Both the position numbers and the translations under genes were made by a program. From Cinclus cinclus (Eukaryota > Chordata > Aves > Passeriformes > Cinclidae): a DNA stretch of 64,000 bases. Location: positions 198,501-262,500 of the forward strand of contig NW_026912196.1 in NCBI RefSeq assembly GCF_963662255.1, written 5' to 3'. The notes under the pieces were generated by a model that saw nothing but the letters and a program-made list of their open reading frames with translations, had not been told where the DNA came from and did not search any database. Shown here piece by piece: positions 19,701 through 31,717 of this stretch (positions within the stretch are counted from its first letter, which is position 1; the number at the start of each line of letters is the position of its first letter).

Positions 19701-22700
19701 TAGCGAGCTCGTTGCGGCAGAAGCGAAAGCCAGGAGCAGCGTGCTCGCTGCGAGAAGTAGACGGCGCTTCGCCTCCTTGGGAAGGAAATGGCGTCTGGGC
19801 ACGAACGGCAGCCAGCGAAGCTTCAGAACAGCAGGCTGTTCTGCTCAGCGTACGAGCCTGAAGTGAGTGGCAAGGGCTAAGGGGACAGTCCCAAGGCATC
19901 TAGCTTTCCTGCTAGCAATGCCATTTCTACCCTGCTGTGGAAAACATTGTCCTCTGCCCTTCTGCTCCGAGAGGCAGAGAGCACCTCGGCAGACGCAGTG
20001 CAGAGGGAAAGGACACACTATCCGAGGGAGCGTGACGCCGCTTAGGCAGGCAAAGCAGAAAGGTGCCGCCCGGCACTGGCTTTGACTCCCTGAGCTTCCT
20101 TGCTAGGACAGCAGCTGCCGAAAGCTGGCAACTAGGCTGCCAGAGTGCAGAATGTCGGCGGTCTGGCACGCCTGCTTGCCGAAAGCCAGGATCAGCGAGA
20201 CAGCGTGCTAGGCTCTGTTTCACAGCACCTTGGAGAACACGCCCTTGAAGAATGCCGTCTCTGTTCCGCAAAAGCTCTGCCACAGTGAAGGTGGAAGAAG
20301 CAGCCTGTGGCCACGGGCAGAGCTGGTCAACAGCTGCGCCTAACTTTGCCAAGCTGCGAGAGCATTCTCAGCCGAGTTCTGCTTTGACAGAGCTATTGCT
20401 GAACTTTTGCAGTCCCGGAGGCTGCTGAAACCAAGGCTGTGTTCTGCCTCTTCATTCTTGCCTTCCTGTGCTCCAGCGAGAAGTGAAGCTCTGGCACGGC
20501 ATTCAGCTTTGCCGCCTCTCTGCACGGAAAGCACTAGACAGAACTAGTGTGCTTCGTGCATGCTCTCTCCTCGCTTTTATGGTCACTGCTCTGCTTTTTG
20601 CTTGGCAGCGTTCCAAGGGTCCACGGCATACCTCTCGCACAGCGAGAGGTGGCCGGCGAGGAATATTTGCTGGCTTAAGTCGTTCCATGCTCAAGGCATT
20701 CATCAGAGCAACACCATGGGGGAAAAGAGGGGGGAACATTGCAGGACAAATTTCTATGCTGGAACAGGATTGTCTGCGAGACAGCTCTCCGCAGCGCTAG
20801 TATTTGGCCAGGCTGAAATCAGCGCCACGGGAAGCCAATCTGACAAGCGGAGTGCAACGAGCGCGGCGATATGGGGCCACTTGGCAGGTGGCCGAAGAAA
20901 GACGGCTGCCCCGCGAATGGGGTGCCAGAAGGCAAGTTTCAGCAGGGCGTTGCGGGCGAGCTTAATGTGTAGCCGCAGTTGTTCTAGGCGAGATTGTAGC
21001 CGAGAAGCTTTCCGTCTCCATTCACGAGACAAGAAAAGCAGAACGCAATGGTCTAGAGGGTTGAGAAGAAAAGTGCTCGTAGCGAGCTCGTTGCGGCAGA
21101 AGCGAAAGCCAGGAGCAGCGTGCTCGCTGCGAGAAGTAGACGGCGCTTCGCCTCCTTGGGAAGGAAATGGCGTCTGGGCACGAACGGCAGCCAGCGAAGC
21201 TTCAGAACAGCAGGCTGTTCTGCTCAGCGTACGAGCCTGAAGTGAGTGGCAAGGGCTAAGGGGACAGTCCCAAGGCATCTAGCTTTCCTGCTAGCAATGC
21301 CATTTCTACCCTGCTGTGGAAAACATTGTCCTCTGCCCTTCTGCTCCGAGAGGCAGAGAGCACCTCGGCAGACGCAGTGCAGAGGGAAAGGACACACTAT
21401 CCGAGGGAGCGTGACGCCGCTTAGGCAGGCAAAGCAGAAAGGTGCCGCCCGGCACTGGCTTTGACTCCCTGAGCTTCCTTGCTAGGACAGCAGCTGCCGA
21501 AAGCTGGCAACTAGGCTGCCAGAGTGCAGAATGTCGGCGGTCTGGCACGCCTGCTTGCCGAAAGCCAGGATCAGCGAGACAGCGTGCTAGGCTCTGTTTC
21601 ACAGCACCTTGGAGAACACGCCCTTGAAGAATGCCGTCTCTGTTCCGCAAAAGCTCTGCCACAGTGAAGGTGGAAGAAGCAGCCTGTGGCCACGGGCAGA
21701 GCTGGTCAACAGCTGCGCCTAACTTTGCCAAGCTGCGAGAGCATTCTCAGCCGAGTTCTGCTTTGACAGAGCTATTGCTGAACTTTTGCAGTCCCGGAGG
21801 CTGCTGAAACCAAGGCTGTGTTCTGCCTCTTCATTCTTGCCTTCCTGTGCTCCAGCGAGAAGTGAAGCTCTGGCACGGCATTCAGCTTTGCCGCCTCTCT
21901 GCACGGAAAGCACTAGACAGAACTAGTGTGCTTCGTGCATGCTCTCTCCTCGCTTTTATGGTCACTGCTCTGCTTTTTGCTTGGCAGCGTTCCAAGGGTC
22001 CACGGCATACCTCTCGCACAGCGAGAGGTGGCCGGCGAGGAATATTTGCTGGCTTAAGTCGTTCCATGCTCAAGGCATTCATCAGAGCAACACCATGGGG
22101 GAAAAGAGGGGGGAACATTGCAGGACAAATTTCTATGCTGGAACAGGATTGTCTGCGAGACAGCTCTCCGCAGCGCTAGTATTTGGCCAGGCTGAAATCA
22201 GCGCCACGGGAAGCCAATCTGACAAGCGGAGTGCAACGAGCGCGGCGATATGGGGCCACTTGGCAGGTGGCCGAAGAAAGACGGCTGCCCCGCGAATGGG
22301 GTGCCAGAAGGCAAGTTTCAGCAGGGCGTTGCGGGCGAGCTTAATGTGTAGCCGCAGTTGTTCTAGGCGAGATTGTAGCCGAGAAGCTTTCCGTCTCCAT
22401 TCACGAGACAAGAAAAGCAGAACGCAATGGTCTAGAGGGTTGAGAAGAAAAGTGCTCGTAGCGAGCTCGTTGCGGCAGAAGCGAAAGCCAGGAGCAGCGT
22501 GCTCGCTGCGAGAAGTAGACGGCGCTTCGCCTCCTTGGGAAGGAAATGGCGTCTGGGCACGAACGGCAGCCAGCGAAGCTTCAGAACAGCAGGCTGTTCT
22601 GCTCAGCGTACGAGCCTGAAGTGAGTGGCAAGGGCTAAGGGGACAGTCCCAAGGCATCTAGCTTTCCTGCTAGCAATGCCATTTCTACCCTGCTGTGGAA

Positions 22701-25700
22701 AACATTGTCCTCTGCCCTTCTGCTCCGAGAGGCAGAGAGCACCTCGGCAGACGCAGTGCAGAGGGAAAGGACACACTATCCGAGGGAGCGTGACGCCGCT
22801 TAGGCAGGCAAAGCAGAAAGGTGCCGCCCGGCACTGGCTTTGACTCCCTGAGCTTCCTTGCTAGGACAGCAGCTGCCGAAAGCTGGCAACTAGGCTGCCA
22901 GAGTGCAGAATGTCGGCGGTCTGGCACGCCTGCTTGCCGAAAGCCAGGATCAGCGAGACAGCGTGCTAGGCTCTGTTTCACAGCACCTTGGAGAACACGC
23001 CCTTGAAGAATGCCGTCTCTGTTCCGCAAAAGCTCTGCCACAGTGAAGGTGGAAGAAGCAGCCTGTGGCCACGGGCAGAGCTGGTCAACAGCTGCGCCTA
23101 ACTTTGCCAAGCTGCGAGAGCATTCTCAGCCGAGTTCTGCTTTGACAGAGCTATTGCTGAACTTTTGCAGTCCCGGAGGCTGCTGAAACCAAGGCTGTGT
23201 TCTGCCTCTTCATTCTTGCCTTCCTGTGCTCCAGCGAGAAGTGAAGCTCTGGCACGGCATTCAGCTTTGCCGCCTCTCTGCACGGAAAGCACTAGACAGA
23301 ACTAGTGTGCTTCGTGCATGCTCTCTCCTCGCTTTTATGGTCACTGCTCTGCTTTTTGCTTGGCAGCGTTCCAAGGGTCCACGGCATACCTCTCGCACAG
23401 CGAGAGGTGGCCGGCGAGGAATATTTGCTGGCTTAAGTCGTTCCATGCTCAAGGCATTCATCAGAGCAACACCATGGGGGAAAAGAGGGGGGAACATTGC
23501 AGGACAAATTTCTATGCTGGAACAGGATTGTCTGCGAGACAGCTCTCCGCAGCGCTAGTATTTGGCCAGGCTGAAATCAGCGCCACGGGAAGCCAATCTG
23601 ACAAGCGGAGTGCAACGAGCGCGGCGATATGGGGCCACTTGGCAGGTGGCCGAAGAAAGACGGCTGCCCCGCGAATGGGGTGCCAGAAGGCAAGTTTCAG
23701 CAGGGCGTTGCGGGCGAGCTTAATGTGTAGCCGCAGTTGTTCTAGGCGAGATTGTAGCCGAGAAGCTTTCCGTCTCCATTCACGAGACAAGAAAAGCAGA
23801 ACGCAATGGTCTAGAGGGTTGAGAAGAAAAGTGCTCGTAGCGAGCTCGTTGCGGCAGAAGCGAAAGCCAGGAGCAGCGTGCTCGCTGCGAGAAGTAGACG
23901 GCGCTTCGCCTCCTTGGGAAGGAAATGGCGTCTGGGCACGAACGGCAGCCAGCGAAGCTTCAGAACAGCAGGCTGTTCTGCTCAGCGTACGAGCCTGAAG
24001 TGAGTGGCAAGGGCTAAGGGGACAGTCCCAAGGCATCTAGCTTTCCTGCTAGCAATGCCATTTCTACCCTGCTGTGGAAAACATTGTCCTCTGCCCTTCT
24101 GCTCCGAGAGGCAGAGAGCACCTCGGCAGACGCAGTGCAGAGGGAAAGGACACACTATCCGAGGGAGCGTGACGCCGCTTAGGCAGGCAAAGCAGAAAGG
24201 TGCCGCCCGGCACTGGCTTTGACTCCCTGAGCTTCCTTGCTAGGACAGCAGCTGCCGAAAGCTGGCAACTAGGCTGCCAGAGTGCAGAATGTCGGCGGTC
24301 TGGCACGCCTGCTTGCCGAAAGCCAGGATCAGCGAGACAGCGTGCTAGGCTCTGTTTCACAGCACCTTGGAGAACACGCCCTTGAAGAATGCCGTCTCTG
24401 TTCCGCAAAAGCTCTGCCACAGTGAAGGTGGAAGAAGCAGCCTGTGGCCACGGGCAGAGCTGGTCAACAGCTGCGCCTAACTTTGCCAAGCTGCAAGAGC
24501 ATTCTCAGCCGAGTTCTGCTTTGACAGAGCTATTGCTGAACTTTTGCAGTCCCGGAGGCTGCTGAAACCAAGGCTGTGTTCTGCCTCTTCATTCTTGCCT
24601 TCCTGTGCTCCAGCGAGAAGTGAAGCTCTGGCACGGCATTCAGCTTTGCCGCCTCTCTGCACGGAAAGCACTAGACAGAACTAGTGTGCTTCGTGCATGC
24701 TCTCTCCTCGCTTTTATGGTCACTGCTCTGCTTTTTGCTTGGCAGCGTTCCAAGGGTCCACGGCATACCTCTCGCACAGCGAGAGGTGGCCGGCGAGGAA
24801 TATTTGCTGGCTTAAGTCGTTCCATGCTCAAGGCATTCATCAGAGCAACACCATGGGGGAAAAGAGGGGGGAACATTGCAGGACAAATTTCTATGCTGGA
24901 ACAGGATTGTCTGCGAGACAGCTCTCCGCAGCGCTAGTATTTGGCCAGGCTGAAATCAGCGCCACGGGAAGCCAATCTGACAAGCGGAGTGCAACGAGCG
25001 CGGCGATATGGGGCCACTTGGCAGGTGGCCGAAGAAAGACGGCTGCCCCGCGAATGGGGTGCCAGAAGGCAAGTTTCAGCAGGGCGTTGCGGGCGAGCTT
25101 AATGTGTAGCCGCAGTTGTTCTAGGCGAGATTGTAGCCGAGAAGCTTTCCGTCTCCATTCACGAGACAAGAAAAGCAGAACGCAATGGTCTAGAGGGTTG
25201 AGAAGAAAAGTGCTCGTAGCGAGCTCGTTGCGGCAGAAGCGAAAGCCAGGAGCAGCGTGCTCGCTGCGAGAAGTAGACGGCGCTTCGCCTCCTTGGGAAG
25301 GAAATGGCGTCTGGGCACGAACGGCAGCCAGCGAAGCTTCAGAACAGCAGGCTGTTCTGCTCAGCGTACGAGCCTGAAGTGAGTGGCAAGGGCTAAGGGG
25401 ACAGTCCCAAGGCATCTAGCTTTCCTGCTAGCAATGCCATTTCTACCCTGCTGTGGAAAACATTGTCCTCTGCCCTTCTGCTCCGAGAGGCAGAGAGCAC
25501 CTCGGCAGACGCAGTGCAGAGGGAAAGGACACACTATCCGAGGGAGCGTGACGCCGCTTAGGCAGGCAAAGCAGAAAGGTGCCGCCCGGCACTGGCTTTG
25601 ACTCCCTGAGCTTCCTTGCTAGGACAGCAGCTGCCGAAAGCTGGCAACTAGGCTGCCAGAGTGCAGAATGTCGGCGGTCTGGCACGCCTGCTTGCCGAAA

Positions 25701-26201
25701 GCCAGGATCAGCGAGACAGCGTGCTAGGCTCTGTTTCACAGCACCTTGGAGAACACGCCCTTGAAGAATGCCGTCTCTGTTCCGCAAAAGCTCTGCCACA
25801 GTGAAGGTGGAAGAAGCAGCCTGTGGCCACGGGCAGAGCTGGTCAACAGCTGCGCCTAACTTTGCCAAGCTGCGAGAGCATTCTCAGCCGAGTTCTGCTT
25901 TGACAGAGCTATTGCTGAACTTTTGCAGTCCCGGAGGCTGCTGAAACCAAGGCTGTGTTCTGCCTCTTCATTCTTGCCTTCCTGTGCTCCAGCGAGAAGT
26001 GAAGCTCTGGCACGGCATTCAGCTTTGCCGCCTCTCTGCACGGAAAGCACTAGACAGAACTAGTGTGCTTCGTGCATGCTCTCTCCTCGCTTTTATGGTC
26101 ACTGCTCTGCTTTTTGCTTGGCAGCGTTCCAAGGGTCCACGGCATACCTCTCGCACAGCGAGAGGTGGCCGGCGAGGAATATTTGCTGGCTTAAGTCGTT
26201 C
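13791..26201 (+). repeat. Monomer copies 11-19, homogenised block
   Basis: These are nine consecutive copies of the majority form. Only two departures were seen: C34 in copy 11 (13824) and A1052 in copy 18 (24495, a CpG-to-CpA change). From 13825 to 26942 the 24495 base is the only variant found in about 13.1 kb. This is the most uniform stretch in the window and is best explained by a recent local amplification or conversion sweep. Confidence 0.93.
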
Positions 26202-28959
26202 CATGCTCAAGGCATTCATCAGAGCAACACCATGGGGGAAAAGAGGGGGGAACATTGCAGGACAAATTTCTATGCTGGAACAGGATTGTCTGCGAGACAG
26301 CTCTCCGCAGCGCTAGTATTTGGCCAGGCTGAAATCAGCGCCACGGGAAGCCAATCTGACAAGCGGAGTGCAACGAGCGCGGCGATATGGGGCCACTTGG
26401 CAGGTGGCCGAAGAAAGACGGCTGCCCCGCGAATGGGGTGCCAGAAGGCAAGTTTCAGCAGGGCGTTGCGGGCGAGCTTAATGTGTAGCCGCAGTTGTTC
26501 TAGGCGAGATTGTAGCCGAGAAGCTTTCCGTCTCCATTCACGAGACAAGAAAAGCAGAACGCAATGGTCTAGAGGGTTGAGAAGAAAAGTGCTCGTAGCG
26601 AGCTCGTTGCGGCAGAAGCGAAAGCCAGGAGCAGCGTGCTCGCTGCGAGAAGTAGACGGCGCTTCGCCTCCTTGGGAAGGAAATGGCGTCTGGGCACGAA
26701 CGGCAGCCAGCGAAGCTTCAGAACAGCAGGCTGTTCTGCTCAGCGTACGAGCCTGAAGTGAGTGGCAAGGGCTAAGGGGACAGTCCCAAGGCATCTAGCT
26801 TTCCTGCTAGCAATGCCATTTCTACCCTGCTGTGGAAAACATTGTCCTCTGCCCTTCTGCTCCGAGAGGCAGAGAGCACCTCGGCAGACGCAGTGCAGAG
26901 GGAAAGGACACACTATCCGAGGGAGCGTGACGCCGCTTAGGCGGGCAAAGCAGAAAGGTGCCGCCCGGCACTGGCTTTGACTCCCTGAGCTTCCTTGCTA
27001 GGACAGCAGCTGCCGAAAGCTGGCAACTAGGCTGCCAGAGTGCAGAATGTCGGCGGTCTGGCACGCCTGCTTGCCGAAAGCCAGGATCAGCGAGACAGCG
27101 TGCTAGGCTCTGTTTCACAGCACCTTGGAGAACACGCCCTTGAAGAATGCCGTCTCTGTTCCGCAAAAGCTCTGCCACAGTGAAGGTGGAAGAAGCAGCC
27201 TGTGGCCACGGGCAGAGCTGGTCAACAGCTGCGCCTAACTTTGCCAAGCTGCGAGAGCATTCTCAGCCGAGTTCTGCTTTGACAGAGCTATTGCTGAACT
27301 TTTGCAGTCCCGGAGGCTGCTGAAACCAAGGCTGTGTTCTGCCTCTTCATTCTTGCCTTCCTGTGCTCCAGCGAGAAGTGAAGCTCTGGCACGGCATTCA
27401 GCTTTGCCGCCTCTCTGCACGGAAAGCACTAGACAGAACTAGTGCGCTTCGTGCATGCTCTCTCCTCGCTTTTATGGTCACTGCTCTGCTTTTTGCTTGG
27501 CAGCGTTCCAAGGGTCCACGGCATACCTCTCGCACAGCGAGAGGTGGCCGGCGAGGAATACTTGCTGGCTTAAGTCGTTCCATGCTCAAGGCATTCATCA
27601 GAGCAACACCATGCGGGAAAAGAGGGGGGAACATTGCAGGACAAATTTCTATGCTGGAACAGGATTGTCTGCGAGACAGCTCTCCGCAGCGCTAGTATTT
27701 GGCCAGGCTGAAATCAGCGCCACGGGAAGCCAATCTGACAAGCGGAGTGCAACGAGCGCGGCGATATGGGGCCACTTGGCAGGTGGCCGAAGAAAGACGG
27801 CTGCCCCGCGAATGGGGTGCCAGAAGGCAAGTTTCAGCAGGGCGTTGCGGGCGAGCTTAATGTGTAGCCGCAGTTGTTCTAGGCGAGATTGTAGCCGAGA
27901 AGCTTTCCGTCTCCATTCACGAGACAAGAAAAGCAGAACGCAATGGTCTAGAGGGTTGAGAAGAAAAGTGCTCGTAGCGAGCTCGTTGCGGCAGAAGCGA
28001 AAGCCAGGAGCAGCGTGCTCGCTGCGAGAAGTAGACGGCGCTTCGCCTCCTTGGGAAGGAAATGGCGTCTGGGCACGAACGGCAGCCAGCGAAGCTTCAG
28101 AACAGCAGGCTGTTCTGCTCAGCGTACGAGCCTGAAGTGAGTGGCAAGGGCTAAGGGGACAGTCCCAAGGCATCTAGCTTTCCTGCTAGCAATGCCATTT
28201 CTACCCTGCTGTGGAAAACATTGTCCTCTGCCCTTCTGCTCCGAGAGGCAGAGAGCACCTCGGCAGACGCAGTGCAGAGGGAAAGGACACAGTATCCGAG
28301 GGAGCGTGACGCCGCTTAGGCGGGCAAAGCAGAAAGGTGCCGCCCGGCACTGGCTTTGACTCCCTGAGCTTCCTTGCTAGGACAGCAGCTGCCGAAAGCT
28401 GGCAACTAGGCTGCCAGAGTGCAGAATGTCGGCGGTCTGGCACGCCTGCTTGCCGAAAGCCAGGATCAGCGAGACAGCGTGCTAGGCTCTGTTTCACAGC
28501 ACCTTGGAGAACACGCCCTTGAAGAATGCCGTCTCTGTTCCGCAAAAGCTCTGCCACAGTGAAGGTGGAAGAAGCAGCCTGTGGCCACGGGCAGAGCTGG
28601 TCAACAGCTGCGCCTAACTTTGCCAAGCTGCGAGAGCATTCTCAGCCGAGTTCTGCTTTGACAGAGCTATTGCTGAACTTTTGCAGTCCCGGAGGCTGCT
28701 GAAACCAAGGCTGTGTTCTGCCTCTTCATTCTTGCCTTCCTGTGCTCCAGCGAGAAGTGAAGCTCTGGCACGGCATTCAGCTTTGCCGCCTCTCTGCACG
28801 GAAAGCACTAGACAGAACTAGTGCGCTTCGTGCATGCTCTCTCCTCGCTTTTATGGTCACTGCTCTGCTTTTTGCTTGGCAGCGTTCCAAGGGTCCACGG
28901 CATACCTCTTGCACAGCGAGAGGTGGCCGGCGAGGAATACTTGCTGGCTTAAGTCGTTC
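26202..28959 (+). repeat. Monomer copies 20-21, second copy of the dimer module
   Basis: Copy 20 carries G742, C1244 and C1360. Copy 21 carries C34, G712, G742, C1244, T1330 and C1360. This is the same combination as copies 4-5. Confidence 0.93.
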
Positions 28960-30338
28960 CATGCTCAAGGCATTCATCAGAGCAACACCATGGGGGAAAA
29001 GAGGGGGGAACATTGCAGGACAAATTTCTATGCTGGAACAGGATTGTCTGCGAGACAGCTCTCCGCAGCGCTAGTATTTGGCCAGGCTGAAATCAGCGCC
29101 ACGGGAAGCCAATCTGACAAGCGGAGTGCAACGAGCGCGGCGATATGGGGCCACTTGGCAGGTGGCCGAAGAAAGACGGCTGCCCCGCGAATGGGGTGCC
29201 AGAAGGCAAGTTTCAGCAGGGCGTTGCGGGCGAGCTTAATGTGTAGCCGCAGTTGTTCTAGGCGAGATTGTAGCCGAGAAGCTTTCCGTCTCCATTCACG
29301 AGACAAGAAAAGCAGAACGCAATGGTCTAGAGGGTTGAGAAGAAAAGTGCTCGTAGCGAGCTCGTTGCGGCAGAAGCGAAAGCCAGGAGCAGCGTGCTCG
29401 CTGCGAGAAGTAGACGGCGCTTCGCCTCCTTGGGAAGGAAATGGCGTCTGGGCACGAACGGCAGCCAGCGAAGCTTCAGAACAGCAGGCTGTTCTGCTCA
29501 GCGTACGAGCCTGAAGTGAGTGGCAAGGGCTAAGGGGACAGTCCCAAGGCATCTAGCTTTCCTGCTAGCAATGCCATTTCTACCCTGCTGTGGAAAACAT
29601 TGTCCTCTGCCCTTCTGCTCCGAGAGGCAGAGAGCACCTCGGCAGACGCAGTGCAGAGGGAAAGGACACACTATCCGAGGGAGCGTGACGCCGCTTAGGC
29701 AGGCAAAGCAGAAAGGTGCCGCCCGGCACTGGCTTTGACTCCCTGAGCTTCCTTGCTAGGACAGCAGCTGCCGAAAGCTGGCAACTAGGCTGCCAGAGTG
29801 CAGAATGTCGGCGGTCTGGCACGCCTGCTTGCCGAAAGCCAGGATCAGCGAGACAGCGTGCTAGGCTCTGTTTCACAGCACCTTGGAGAACACGCCCTTG
29901 AAGAATGCCGTCTCTGTTCCGCAAAAGCTCTGCCACAGTGAAGGTGGAAGAAGCAGCCTGTGGCCACGGGCAGAGCTGGTCAACAGCTGCGCCTAACTTT
30001 GCCAAGCTGCGAGAGCATTCTCAGCCGAGTTCTGCTTTGACAGAGCTATTGCTGAACTTTTGCAGTCCCGGAGGCTGCTGAAACCAAGGCTGTGTTCTGC
30101 CTCTTCATTCTTGCCTTCCTGTGCTCCAGCGAGAAGTGAAGCTCTGGCACGGCATTCAGCTTTGCCGCCTCTCTGCACGGAAAGCACTAGACAGAACTAG
30201 TGTGCTTCGTGCATGCTCTCTCCTCGCTTTTATGGTCACTGCTCTGCTTTTTGCTTGGCAGCGTTCCAAGGGTCCACGGCATACCTCTCGCACAGCGAGA
30301 GGTGGCCGGCGAGGAATATTTGCTGGCTTAAGTCGTTC
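28960..30338 (+). repeat. Monomer copy 22, majority form
   Basis: All tracked sites are in the majority state. With copy 21 before it, it forms a pair that is nearly repeated by copies 23-24. Confidence 0.93.
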
Positions 30339-31717
30339 CATGCTCAAGGCATTCATCAGAGCAACACCATGGGGGAAAAGAGGGGGGAACATTGCAGGAC
30401 AAATTTCTATGCTGGAACAGGATTGTCTGCGAGACAGCTCTCCGCAGCGCTAGTATTTGGCCAGGCTGAAATCAGCGCCACGGGAAGCCAATCTGACAAG
30501 CGGAGTGCAACGAGCGCGGCGATATGGGGCCACTTGGCAGGTGGCCGAAGAAAGACGGCTGCCCCGCGAATGGGGTGCCAGAAGGCAAGTTTCAGCAGGG
30601 CGTTGCGGGCGAGCTTAATGTGTAGCCGCAGTTGTTCTAGGCGAGATTGTAGCCGAGAAGCTTTCCGTCTCCATTCACGAGACAAGAAAAGCAGAACGCA
30701 ATGGTCTAGAGGGTTGAGAAGAAAAGTGCTCGTAGCGAGCTCGTTGCGGCAGAAGCGAAAGCCAGGAGCAGCGTGCTCGCTGCGAGAAGTAGACGGCGCT
30801 TCGCCTCCTTGGGAAGGAAATGGCGTCTGGGCACGAACGGCAGCCAGCGAAGCTTCAGAACAGCAGGCTGTTCTGCTCAGCGTACGAGCCTGAAGTGAGT
30901 GGCAAGGGCTAAGGGGACAGTCCCAAGGCATCTAGCTTTCCTGCTAGCAATGCCATTTCTACCCTGCTGTGGAAAACATTGTCCTCTGCCCTTCTGCTCC
31001 GAGAGGCAGAGAGCACCTCGGCAGACGCAGTGCAGAGGGAAAGGACACAGTATCCGAGGGAGCGTGACGCCGCTTAGGCGGGCAAAGCAGAAAGGTGCCG
31101 CCCGGCACTGGCTTTGACTCCCTGAGCTTCCTTGCTAGGACAGCAGCTGCCGAAAGCTGGCAACTAGGCTGCCAGAGTGCAGAATGTCGGCGGTCTGGCA
31201 CGCCTGCTTGCCGAAAGCCAGGATCAGCGAGACAGCGTGCTAGGCTCTGTTTCACAGCACCTTGGAGAACACGCCCTTGAAGAATGCCGTCTCTGTTCCG
31301 CAAAAGCTCTGCCACAGTGAAGGTGGAAGAAGCAGCCTGTGGCCACGGGCAGAGCTGGTCAACAGCTGCGCCTAACTTTGCCAAGCTGCGAGAGCATTCT
31401 CAGCCGAGTTCTGCTTTGACAGAGCTATTGCTGAACTTTTGCAGTCCCGGAGGCTGCTGAAACCAAGGCTGTGTTCTGCCTCTTCATTCTTGCCTTCCTG
31501 TGCTCCAGCGAGAAGTGAAGCTCTGGCACGGCATTCAGCTTTGCCGCCTCTCTGCACGGAAAGCACTAGACAGAACTAGTGCGCTTCGTGCATGCTCTCT
31601 CCTCGCTTTTATGGTCACTGCTCTGCTTTTTGCTTGGCAGCGTTCCAAGGGTCCACGGCATACCTCTTGCACAGCGAGAGGTGGCCGGCGAGGAATACTT
31701 GCTGGCTTAAGTCGTTC
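30339..31717 (+). repeat. Monomer copy 23, five-variant form
   Basis: Variants are G712, G742, C1244, T1330 and C1360, identical to copy 40 (53782-55160). It equals copy 21 without C34. Copies 21-22 and 23-24 thus look like a tandem duplicated dimer with an exchange close to phase 34. Confidence 0.93.
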
